Below, one piece after another: positions 5,953 to 12,751 of a stretch of DNA of 12,751 nucleotides. Numbering within the stretch: position 1 is the stretch's first letter; every line of letters begins with the position of its first letter. A model generated the notes under the pieces. That model was not told where the DNA came from. It worked only from the letters and a program-made list of their open reading frames with translations, and did no database searches. Location of the stretch: positions 1 to 12,751 of the forward strand of contig JACCSZ010000304.1 of the NCBI GenBank assembly GCA_013812695.1, in the 5' to 3' direction. The translations under genes were made by a program, and so were the position numbers. The DNA comes from Gemmatimonadales bacterium. Its GTDB lineage: Bacteria; Gemmatimonadota; Gemmatimonadetes; Gemmatimonadales; GWC2-71-9.

Positions 5953-7287
5953 ATGGCCGACACCACCCTGATGGACAAGCTGGTTTCTCTCGCCAAGCGC
6001 CGGGGATTCGTCTTTCAGTCCTCGGAGATCTACGGCGGGCTGGGCTCGGTGTGGGACTATGGACCGCTCGGGGTCGAGCTCAAGAAGAACGTGAAGGAGC
6101 GCTGGTGGAAGGCAATGGTCCACGCGAGAGACGACATCGAGGGCCTCGACGCGGCGATCCTCATGCACCCGCGAGCGTGGGAAGCCTCCGGCCATGTGTC
6201 CGGCTTCACCGATCCGCTGGTCGATTGCCGGCACTGCAAGAATCGCTTCCGCGCAGACGACCCGCGCATCAAGGGAACGCCCGGGCAGCCGGACGCCCAG
6301 TGCCCGACGTGCGGTATGAAAGGCACGCTCACCGAGCCCCGGATGTTCAACCTGATGTTCAAGACGTTCATGGGACCGGTCGAGGAGCAGGCCGCGGTCA
6401 TCTACCTGCGCCCGGAGACGGCGCAGGGCATCTACGTCAACTATCTGAACGTCCTGCAGAGCTCCCGGCAACGGATCCCGTTCGGCATCGCGCAGGTCGG
6501 CAAGGCGTTCAGGAACGAGATCACGCCGGGCAACTTCATCTTCCGGACCCGCGAGTTCGAGCAGATGGAAATGCAGTTCTTCGTGAAGCCGGGCTCCGAC
6601 GCGGAGTGGTTCGAGCGCTGGCGGGAGTGGCGGATGCAGTGGCACCATGATCTGGGACTGACTCCCGCGAAGCTGCGGTGGCATCAGCACGGTCCCGACG
6701 AGCTGGCGCATTACGCTCGCGCGGCGTTCGACGTGCAGTACGAGTTCCCCTTCGGCTGGCAGGAAATCGAGGGCATCCACAACCGCGGAGACTTCGACCT
6801 CGGCCGGCATCAGGAGTTCTCCGGGAAGAAGCTCGAGTACTTCGATCAGGTCGCCAACCAACGCTACCTGCCGTATATCGTCGAGACGTCGGCCGGCGCC
6901 GACCGCGTCACCCTCACGCTGATGGTCGACGCGTACCGTGAGGAACAGGTCGAGGGCGATACCCGGGTCGTGCTGGGGCTCCATCCGGCGGTGGCGCCGA
7001 TCAAGGCCGGCGTGTTCCCGCTGGTCAAGAAGGATGGGATGCCGGAGCTCGCGACCGAGCTGTACCGCGATCTCAAGCGGCGCTTCCCGGTCTTCTATGA
7101 TGACAGCGGCGCCATCGGGCGGCGGTACCGGCGAATGGACGAGGCGGGCACCCCGTTCGGAATCACCGTGGATGGCGACACGGCTGCCCACCGCACCGTC
7201 ACCGTGCGGCATCGCGACTCGATGCAGCAGGAGCGGATCGGTCTGGACCAGGTGGCGGAGTACGTCCTCGGTCGGGTCTCGGCCTGA
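5953..7287 (+). CDS. glyS: Glycyl-tRNA synthetase, homodimeric single-chain type
   Basis: A class II aminoacyl-tRNA synthetase that charges tRNA-Gly. At 444 residues it is the single-chain alpha2 type, not the GlyQ/GlyS alpha2-beta2 type. Seen in order: the N-terminal GFVFQSSEIYGGLGSVWDYG, a zinc-binding insertion with CRHC and CPTC pairs, the motif 2 region (GKAFRNEITPGNFIFRTREF, then EQMEMQFF), the GIHNRGDFDLGRHQE segment and a C-terminal anticodon-binding domain. The ATG at 5953 (MADTTLMDKLVSLAKRRG) is chosen; an in-frame ATG at 5971 is possible. No strong Shine-Dalgarno is visible at either. The frame stays open further upstream, but without family similarity. The zincin gene follows after 18 bp, so glyS probably heads the downstream unit. 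Identification is secure. Confidence 0.96.
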   Translation: MADTTLMDKLVSLAKRRGFVFQSSEIYGGLGSVWDYGPLGVELKKNVKERWWKAMVHARDDIEGLDAAILMHPRAWEASGHVSGFTDPLVDCRHCKNRFRADDPRIKGTPGQPDAQCPTCGMKGTLTEPRMFNLMFKTFMGPVEEQAAVIYLRPETAQGIYVNYLNVLQSSRQRIPFGIAQVGKAFRNEITPGNFIFRTREFEQMEMQFFVKPGSDAEWFERWREWRMQWHHDLGLTPAKLRWHQHGPDELAHYARAAFDVQYEFPFGWQEIEGIHNRGDFDLGRHQEFSGKKLEYFDQVANQRYLPYIVETSAGADRVTLTLMVDAYREEQVEGDTRVVLGLHPAVAPIKAGVFPLVKKDGMPELATELYRDLKRRFPVFYDDSGAIGRRYRRMDEAGTPFGITVDGDTAAHRTVTVRHRDSMQQERIGLDQVAEYVLGRVSA

Positions 7288-7305
7288 CAACGCCGGAGTG
7301 ATCGC

Positions 7306-8040
7306 GTGCGCCTGTCCGATTTCGAAGCCATGGTGGTACGCATGGCCGGAGAGGTGCCCCGCGAATTTCTGGACGGCGTGGCCGAGATCGTCGTGTCCCC
7401 ACGGACGGTACCGCACCCTGAGCGTCCGGGAATCTTCACGCTGGGCGAATGCATTCCGCTGCCATCCGGCGGGAGCGCCGGCCCCGAGGGCGTTCAGAGC
7501 CGCATCGTGCTGTTCCACGGCTCCTTCGCGGCGCTCGGGCGGGTCACCCCGGGCTTCGACTGGCGCGAAGAGGCGTTCGAGACCCTGACCCACGAGCTCC
7601 GACACCATCTGGAGTGGCGCGCTCACGCGCCCGATCTCGAGGAGCTCGACTGGGCGGTCGAGCAGAACTACGCGCGTCAGGACGGCGAGGCATTCGATCC
7701 TGCCTTCTACCTGGCCGGCTCCCCCGTGGGCGATGATACGTGGCGGGTAGAGGACGACGTATTTCTCGACCACATCGTCCGCGCCGTCCCCGGCACGGTC
7801 CCGGTGCGATGGGCCGGACGTGATTACGTCGTGACGGTGCCTCCGGGCGCCACGCTCCCGGCGTTCCTGGTCCTCGAGGGTATCGATGATCCGCCGTCGG
7901 GCGAGTTGCTGCTGGTGCTGCGCCGGAAGCCCGGTGTGCTGGCACTGCTCCGCCCGGTACAGCGGTTCCACGCCGCGGTGCGAGTCGTGGAGCCCACCGG
8001 TTATCTTCCCGGCGCCTCACCCGACGGAGGCGCTCCGTGA
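7306..8040 (+). CDS. Zincin-like metallopeptidase (PF06262-like) with a C-terminal beta-rich extension
   Basis: A 244-residue protein starting at GTG, with GGAG seven bases upstream. Its centre carries THELRHHLEWRAH, an HExxHH zinc-protease motif (His96, Glu97, His100, His101) like that of the minimal zincin family PF06262/DUF1025. The third metal ligand cannot be assigned; His107 and the acidic residues after it are candidates. PF06262 proteins are usually little more than the first 130-150 residues seen here. This one continues with a segment around GRDYVVTVPPGATLPAFLVL and SGELLLVLRRKPG that resembles a DnaJ C-terminal substrate-binding strand pattern. That resemblance was judged by eye and is weak. 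No signal peptide or transmembrane helix is seen, so it is probably cytoplasmic. Its stop overlaps the next start as GTGA. Substrates are unknown. Confidence 0.75.
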   Translation: MRLSDFEAMVVRMAGEVPREFLDGVAEIVVSPRTVPHPERPGIFTLGECIPLPSGGSAGPEGVQSRIVLFHGSFAALGRVTPGFDWREEAFETLTHELRHHLEWRAHAPDLEELDWAVEQNYARQDGEAFDPAFYLAGSPVGDDTWRVEDDVFLDHIVRAVPGTVPVRWAGRDYVVTVPPGATLPAFLVLEGIDDPPSGELLLVLRRKPGVLALLRPVQRFHAAVRVVEPTGYLPGASPDGGAP

Positions 8041-8342
8041 GCCGGCACTCCTTTCCCTCGGGACATGTCATGATGCATGAAGTCTTGACCGCGCTCGACG
8101 GGGCGGAGGTCCTGCGCCGCGCGAAGCTGTTTTTCGGTGAGCGGGTACCGATGCAGGCGGCGTTTCCCGAAAGGGAGGGCCCTGCGTTCCTGACGCTCCG
8201 CGGGCAGGGAGGGGAAGAGATCGCGATCGCGGTCTTCAAGGACCCTGGGGGCACGCGGGTGCGTGCTTCGACCCTCCTGTTCGACCAGGTGATTGACCGA
8301 TTTTTCTCCACCCTGCCGCCGTCTCCGGACCTGCCTGCGTGA
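8037..8342 (+). CDS. Small protein of unknown function between the zincin and ubiquitin-like genes
   Basis: Not recognised. From the GTG that overlaps the zincin stop (GTGA) it has 101 residues. An internal ATG at 8070, with GGGA six bases upstream, would give a 90-residue form starting MMHEVLTALDGAEVLRRAK and may be the true start. The sequence predicts a first helix, a strand-rich middle (EGPAFLTLRGQGGEEIAIAVF, then GGTRVRAST) and a last helix (LLFDQVIDRFFSTLP). This is compact, soluble and without Cys pairs, a signal peptide or a membrane segment. Four-base overlaps on both sides tie it to the zincin and the ubiquitin-like protein, which suggests a shared process. It could be an adaptor or regulator, but nothing in the sequence proves that. 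Confidence 0.65.
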   Translation: MSRHSFPSGHVMMHEVLTALDGAEVLRRAKLFFGERVPMQAAFPEREGPAFLTLRGQGGEEIAIAVFKDPGGTRVRASTLLFDQVIDRFFSTLPPSPDLPA

Positions 8343-8599
8343 CGGAGTTCATGCCCGTTCGCGTCATGGTGGAAGACGTATGGGACGAGATTCACCTGGA
8401 TCTCCCCTCCGTCACGCCGCTCGTCGAGGTGAAGCGGCAGGCACTGGTGGCCGCCCGCGTCACGCACGATCCGGCCGCGTATCTGATCAAGTTCCGAGGT
8501 GCCGAGTTGCAGGACGAATCGCGGTCCCTGGCGGAGTCGGGGCTGGTGCCCAACGGTGCCCTGATCGTGCTGCCCAGGCGACGGAGGCCCGTGCGGTAG
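8339..8599 (+). CDS. Ubiquitin-like beta-grasp protein
   Basis: An 86-residue protein from a GTG that overlaps the preceding stop (GTGA); an ATG at 8351 would give 82 residues. Its layout matches ubiquitin: two strands (VRVMVED, then EIHLDLP), a helix (PLVEVKRQALVAAR), and a second half in which YLIKFRGAELQDESRSLAE parallels the ubiquitin stretch RLIFAGKQLEDGRTLSD, followed by a last strand ALIVL. The tail is PRRRRPVR, with no Gly-Gly end, so conjugation by an E1-type route is not expected from the sequence as it stands. YukD/EsaB proteins of type VII secretion are the nearest alternative family, but no secretion genes are nearby. Coupling to a zinc protease gene is suggestive, since small beta-grasp proteins and peptidases often occur together. 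The fold is likely; the function is unknown. Confidence 0.7.
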   Translation: MTEFMPVRVMVEDVWDEIHLDLPSVTPLVEVKRQALVAARVTHDPAAYLIKFRGAELQDESRSLAESGLVPNGALIVLPRRRRPVR

Positions 8600-8605
8600 C
8601 CGCCG

Positions 8606-9502
8606 GTGCCCGTTCCCATCTTCACCCACCCCGATTGTCTGCGGCATGACCCGGGGCCGGGCCACCCGGAAACACCCGCCCGCCTCGGTGTCCTGCTGGA
8701 GCAGGCACGCGCCCACCTCGGCGTCGAGGTGAGGGAAGCGGGCGCGGGCTCGATCGACGATCTGGTCGACATCCATCCCAGGCCGTATCTCGACAGCCTG
8801 CGCGCCATGAGCGCGCGAGGCGGCGGCGCGCTATTCCTCGACACCGTCCTCAATGACGCGAGCTGGGCCGCCGTGCTGGGCGCGACGGGCGCCGTCCGGG
8901 CCGCCGTGGACTATGCGCACGAGGGGCTGGGGCATGCGTTCGCGGCCGTCCGCCCCCCGGGCCATCACGCGCTCGCCTCGCGCGGGATGGGCTTCTGCCT
9001 GGTGTCGAATGCCCTGATTGCCGCCCGTCGTGCCCAGCGGGCGGGACGTGACCGCGTCCTCATCATCGACTGGGACGTGCACCATGGGAACGGCACCCAG
9101 GCTTTGATGGAGCAGGACCCCACGATCCGCTACGTGTCACTTCATCAGCACCCCTGGTATCCGGGCACCGGCATGGCCGAGGAGCGCGGCGCCGGCAACG
9201 TGTTCAACGTGCCGCGAGGGCCGGGGGCGCCGCCGGAGCGCTACGTCACGGACCTCTGGGCCGCCGTCGCGGCGTCGACGACCGGTTGGCGCCCCGATCT
9301 CGTTCTCGTGTCCGCGGGCTTCGATGCCATGCTCGGCGATCCGCTCGGCGGCTTCACCCTGGAGCCGGCGCACTACGCCGATCTGACCCGGCGCCTGCGG
9401 GAGCGGCTGCCGCACGCACCGATCGTGGGCCTGCTCGAGGGTGGCTACATCCCCGCGCGTCTGGCCGACGGTGTGCTGGCGCACGTGCTGGCGCTCGCGT
9501 AG
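8606..9502 (+). CDS. Histone deacetylase family (class II-like, acetoin utilisation/acetylpolyamine type) protein
   Basis: A 298-residue zinc-dependent deacylase with the whole active site visible: His120-His121 in RPPGHHA, the zinc ligands Asp157 and His159 in DWDVHHGNGTQ, the third ligand Asp240 in SAGFDA, and the transition-state Tyr281 in LLEGGY. The N-terminal HPDCLRHDPGPGHPETPARL is also typical of the family. Bacterial members remove acetyl groups from lysines, polyamines or other small amides, and the substrate cannot be told from motifs. The GTG at 8606 is six bases after the ubiquitin-like gene and gives the expected N-terminus; the ribosome-binding site is poor, which suggests coupled translation. 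This closes the glyS-led row, with a 48-bp gap following. Confidence 0.92.
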   Translation: MPVPIFTHPDCLRHDPGPGHPETPARLGVLLEQARAHLGVEVREAGAGSIDDLVDIHPRPYLDSLRAMSARGGGALFLDTVLNDASWAAVLGATGAVRAAVDYAHEGLGHAFAAVRPPGHHALASRGMGFCLVSNALIAARRAQRAGRDRVLIIDWDVHHGNGTQALMEQDPTIRYVSLHQHPWYPGTGMAEERGAGNVFNVPRGPGAPPERYVTDLWAAVAASTTGWRPDLVLVSAGFDAMLGDPLGGFTLEPAHYADLTRRLRERLPHAPIVGLLEGGYIPARLADGVLAHVLALA

Positions 9503-9550
9503 TCTATACCCCGCGCCTCCCCCCTCTCGCCCTAGATCGCCGAGGATTCC

Positions 9551-10576
9551 GTGGCCCAGCCACTCCAGATGGATGCCGAGTTTCTCGAGCTGCGGACGAA
9601 GCATCCGTTCATCATCGCGCGCGGCGGGCAGAGCGACTACCGCACGATGTGGGTCCGGGTTCGGGATGCCGACGGACACGAGGGGTGGGGGGAAGCCGCG
9701 CCCTCCCGATTCTACGGCGAGACGGCCGAGACGGTGCTCGCGGCGCTCAACGTGTACGCCGCCGCGATGCCGGCGGACCCCTTCGACCTCGAGGAGACCG
9801 AGCGGCGCTGGGAAGGCATGCTCCGCATCAACGCCTCGGCGCGCGCGGCGCTCAGCGCGGCGCTGCACGACCTCGTCGGCAAACGACTCGGCGTGCCGGT
9901 GTACCGTCTGTGGGGCCTCGATCCCGCCAGGGCCCCGAGGTCCACGTTCACGGTCGGGCTCGACACGCCCGAGCGGATGCGCCTCAAGGTGGGCGAGGCG
10001 GCGGAGTATCCGATTCTCAAGATCAAGCTCGGCACCGAGCGCGACGTCGAGATTCTGCGCACGGTCCGCGAGGCGACGGACAAGGAGATCCGGGTCGACG
10101 CCAACTGCGGCTGGACGGTGAAGCAGGCCATCGCGATGCTGCCCGTGCTCGCCGAATTCGGCGTGACCGTGCTGGAGCAGCCGCTCCCGCCGGGTGAGAT
10201 CCCGGGGCTCGCGGCGATCACCCGCCGGGCCACCATTCCGGTCATCGCCGACGAGAGCTGCCGGACGACGGAGGATATTCCCCCGCTGGTCGGTGCCGTG
10301 GACGGCATCAACATCAAGCTGGCCAAGTGCGGAGGGCTCCGCGAGGCGCTCCGGATGATCGCGACGGCGCGCGCGCACGGCATGATCGTCATGGTGGGCT
10401 GCATGATCGAGAGCTCACTCGGCATCACGGCAGCCGCGCACTTCTCGCCGCTCGTGGACATCGTCGATCTGGACGGGGCGGCGCTGCTGGCGTCCGATCC
10501 GTTCGTCGGCGCGAGGATCGACGGCGGGCAGGTGAGCCTGCCCGATGGTCCGGGGCTCGGCGTCCGGAAGAGATGA
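9551..10576 (+). CDS. Dipeptide epimerase-like enolase superfamily enzyme
   Basis: A 341-residue member of the muconate-lactonising/enolase superfamily. The catalytic barrel shows KIKLG (Lys157 and Lys159, KxK base), metal ligands Asp183 (RVDANCGW), Glu209 (LEQP) and Asp234 (ADES), and the opposite base region NIKLAKCGG (Lys256/Lys259). The late DLDG (Asp306, Asp308) is the DxD that dipeptide epimerases use to hold the substrate ammonium group. This favours L-Ala-D/L-Glu or another dipeptide epimerase over a muconate or succinylbenzoate enzyme. The likely role is salvage of murein peptides; exact specificity varies widely in this group. The start is GTG with GAGG five bases upstream. The gene overlaps priA by four bases (ATGA). 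A weak TATACC at 9505-9510 could be a promoter -10, but no good -35 was seen. Confidence 0.88.
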   Translation: MAQPLQMDAEFLELRTKHPFIIARGGQSDYRTMWVRVRDADGHEGWGEAAPSRFYGETAETVLAALNVYAAAMPADPFDLEETERRWEGMLRINASARAALSAALHDLVGKRLGVPVYRLWGLDPARAPRSTFTVGLDTPERMRLKVGEAAEYPILKIKLGTERDVEILRTVREATDKEIRVDANCGWTVKQAIAMLPVLAEFGVTVLEQPLPPGEIPGLAAITRRATIPVIADESCRTTEDIPPLVGAVDGINIKLAKCGGLREALRMIATARAHGMIVMVGCMIESSLGITAAAHFSPLVDIVDLDGAALLASDPFVGARIDGGQVSLPDGPGLGVRKR

Positions 10577-12751
10577 CCGGCCGCTTCGCCCAGGTCGCCC
10601 TACCGCTCCCGCTCGCTTCCTCGTACACCTACCGCATTCCCGAGACGCTGGGCGACCGGGTGGTCCCCGGCGCCCGCGTGGTCGTCCCCGTGCGCCGGCG
10701 CGAGCTGATCGGCATCGTCGTCGACGCGGAGGCGGACGCCCCCGAGGCCGAGGCGCGCGACGTGCTGGCGGCGCCGGATGGGGAGCCCGCGATACCGTCC
10801 GGCCTGCTCGAGACCGCGCGCTGGATCGCCGGCTACTACGGCGCTCCGCTCGGCCTCACGCTCAAGAGCATGCTGCCGGGCGGGATGTGGGGCGAGTCGC
10901 GGGTGGTCGTGTCTGTGGTGGCCGGGGCCCGGGTTCCAGGGGGAGTGGCTGGTGAGATCGTTGCCTGGCTGGAGCGACGCGGTGGGGAGGCCGCCGTGAG
11001 CGTCGTGGCGCGGGCGCTCAAACGCCCGGTGTGGGACGCGCTCGACCGGCTGGTTCGCGTGGGCGCCGTCACGCTCCAGGTCGAGCCGCCAGACACCGAG
11101 GCGGCGGCGGTCACCGAGCGTGTCGCCACGTTGGCCGGCGATCCGGCAACGCTGCTGGAGCGGGACGATCTCTTCAAGCGCCGGCCCAAACAGCGGCGCC
11201 TGTACGAGGCGCTGGAGCATCTCGGCGGCAGCGCGCTCGTCAGGCACGTCATCGCCCAGCTGGGATTCACGCCCGGGGTGCTCCGGGCACTCGCGCTTCG
11301 AGGGCTGGTGCGCATCGGGCAGGCCGAGCGGCTACGCGACCCGTTCGCGGGTTTCCCGGCCGTGCCGCCGCCGGCGCGGCTCACCGGCGATCAGGAAGCG
11401 GCGCTCGCCGCAGTGCAGGGGCTCGGGCCGGGCGAGGGGGCGGTGCTGTTCGGCGTCACGGGAAGCGGCAAGACGCTTGTCTACCTCGAGGCGGTGCGCC
11501 GAGTGCTCGCGTCCGGGCGCGGAGCGATCGTGCTGGTGCCCGAGATCGGTCTCACGCCGCAGACGGTGAGCCGGTTCCGCGGCGCCTTCGGCGACCAGGT
11601 GGCCGTGCTCCACAGCGCGCTCTCCGATGGCGAGCGGGCGGACGCGTGGCGCCTCCTCCGTCGCGGCGAGCGCCGGGTGGCGGTCGGGGCCCGTTCGGCG
11701 ATCTTCGCGCCGGTGCGCGATCTCGGGATGATCGTGCTCGACGAGGAGCACGAGGCCAGTTACAAGAACGGCGAAACCCCCCGGTACCACGCGCGCGAGG
11801 TGGCCGCGGTTCGCGCGCGGATCGAGGGCGCGAGCCTCGTGCTCGGGAGCGCCACGCCATCGCTCGAGACGATGGTGCTCGCCCAACGGCGCCTGCGCCT
11901 GCTCCGGCTGCCCGAGCGCATCGGCGCGCGGCCGCTGCCGCCGGTCGAGCTGGTCGACCTTCGGGTCGCGCCCACGGTGAGCGGCACGGGTGCCGTGGCG
12001 TGGTCGGAGGCACTCGACGCCGCCATCGTCGCCACCCTGGCCCGCAAGGAGCAGGCACTGCTGCTCCTAACCGGCGCGGTTACGCCGCCTTCCTGCAATG
12101 CCCGGACTGCGGCGAGGTGTGGCAGTGTCCGCGCTGCAGCATCTCGCTCACCGTGCACACGGCACCGCCCGGCCTCCGGTGCCACTACTGCGGGCACGAG
12201 GAGCCACTGCCGGCCACCTGCCGCGCCTGCGCCAACCCGGTGCAGCGGATGCGCGGCTTCGGCACGCAGCAGCTCGAGCGACTGCTGGCGGAGCGCTACC
12301 CCGAGGCCCGCCTTGCCCGGATGGATCTCGACACCACCAGCACCAAGTGGTCGCACCAGCGGATCCTCGCGTCGGTCGAATCGGGCGACGTGGATCTGCT
12401 GCTCGGCACGCAGATGATCGCGAAAGGGCTCGACTTCCCCAACGTCACCCTGGTCGGAGCGGTGGACGCGGACACCTCGCTCTACCTGCCGGATTTTCGC
12501 GCTGCGGAGCGCACGTTTCAGCTGCTGGCGCAGGTGGCGGGTCGCGCGGGGCGCGGCCCCAAGGGCGGGCGCGTGCTCGTGCAGACGCGACATCCGGCCC
12601 ACCACGCACTGGTCTGGGCGGCGAAGCACGACACGGAAGGCTTCCTGCGGGAGGAGCGCGCGCTGCGCGAGTCACCCCCGTACCCGCCGGCGACGGCGCT
12701 GGTGAACCTGCTGGTGTCGGGAACGGCTGATCAAGCGGTGGGACGGCGGGC
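10573..12751 (+). CDS. priA: Primosomal protein N' (replication restart helicase PriA), frameshifted and cut at the right edge
   Basis: PriA recognises stalled forks and reloads the replisome. From the ATG at 10573 the protein shows the 3'-DNA-binding domain (QVALPLPLASSYTYRIP), a winged-helix region, then the helicase: Walker A GVTGSGKT (294-301), PEIGLTPQ, Walker B DEEH (390-393) and GSATPS. At about residue 499 the frame breaks. After ALLLL the continuation NRRGYAAFLQCPDCGEVW is in the next frame, consistent with one base missing just before 12069. The downstream frame is fully PriA-like: four CxxC pairs for two zinc ions, GTQMIAKGLDFPNVTLVG (motif V) and QVAGRAGRG (motif VI), open to the edge. 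The unshifted frame runs as nonsense to a stop at 12417. An assembly indel is more likely than true loss, because both halves are well conserved. The start overlaps the epimerase stop. Confidence 0.93.
12067..12071 (+). other. Frameshift site in priA (one base apparently missing)
   Basis: The bases read ctg ctc cta acc ggc in the upstream frame. Family similarity requires LLL-N-R-R-G-Y, that is ctg ctc ctN aac cgg, so a base is missing between 12068 and 12069, or the ribosome would have to slip back by one. There is no X-XXY-YYZ slippery heptamer here, which argues against programmed frameshifting. Confidence 0.85.

Noticed and set aside
5893..7971. Long minus-strand open frame (692 codons) opposite glyS and the zincin gene
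   Set aside because: It shows no recognisable domain, and the plus strand there encodes glycyl-tRNA synthetase and the zincin with intact motifs. The length follows from GC-rich codon use.
9505..9510. TATACC as a promoter -10 for the epimerase-priA pair
   Set aside because: No credible -35 lies 16-18 bp upstream, and the hexamer does not fit the TAnGTT form of the other candidates. Too weak to list as a feature.
12061..12075. Programmed -1 frameshifting in priA
   Set aside because: There is no slippery heptamer and I see no stimulatory structure. PriA is not known to use recoding, so a missing base is more likely.
12098..12730. Plus-strand open frame overlapping the 3' part of priA
   Set aside because: It is in a third frame. 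The PriA cysteine pairs and helicase motifs V and VI are in the neighbouring frame, so this is a shadow.

Overview
The window is a GC-rich bacterial chromosomal segment (roughly two thirds or more G+C by eye) that is almost entirely coding. All complete genes are on the + strand; one partial gene leaves on the - strand at the left edge. The mix of housekeeping genes, frequent GTG starts, a YpdA-type bacillithiol reductase and a small zincin/ubiquitin-like cluster suggests a Gemmatimonadota-like soil or sediment bacterium, possibly a metagenome assembly. That placement is an inference from gene content. No tRNA, rRNA, CRISPR array, insertion sequence or phage gene was seen, and no gene-free stretch exceeds 300 bases.

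Layout. (1) 1-203 (-): N-terminus of an inositol-monophosphatase-family enzyme, divergent from trpS with only 39 bp between start codons. (2) 243-3436: trpS, a divergent PilT-like ATPase and a membrane-embedded M28 metallopeptidase, closely spaced (24 and 11 bp gaps). (3) 3433-5827: a good promoter and an intrinsic-terminator hairpin, then purA overlapping a ypdA-like flavoprotein gene by 4 bp. (4) 5882-9502: a candidate promoter, glyS, then a tight accessory row: a zincin metallopeptidase with an extra C-terminal beta-rich region, a small unknown protein, a ubiquitin-like beta-grasp protein and a histone-deacetylase-family enzyme (gaps 18, -4, -4 and 6 bp). (5) 9551-12751: a dipeptide-epimerase-like enolase-superfamily enzyme overlapping priA by 4 bp. 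priA carries a one-base frameshift near 12069 and runs off the right edge.

How the genes fit together. Translation (trpS, glyS), purine synthesis (purA) and replication restart (priA) form the housekeeping backbone. The epimerase fits murein-peptide recycling and YpdA fits bacillithiol redox balance. The most interesting part is the translationally coupled trio at 7306-8599 (protease, unknown small protein, ubiquitin-like protein), followed by a deacetylase. No such system is described to my knowledge. Other points of interest are the PilT-like ATPase with several altered signature residues, the M28 peptidase whose metal site is split around a transmembrane hairpin, three candidate promoters sharing a TAnGTT -10 element with 17-bp spacing (one apparently giving a leaderless trpS mRNA), and a terminator hairpin placed directly in the purA leader.
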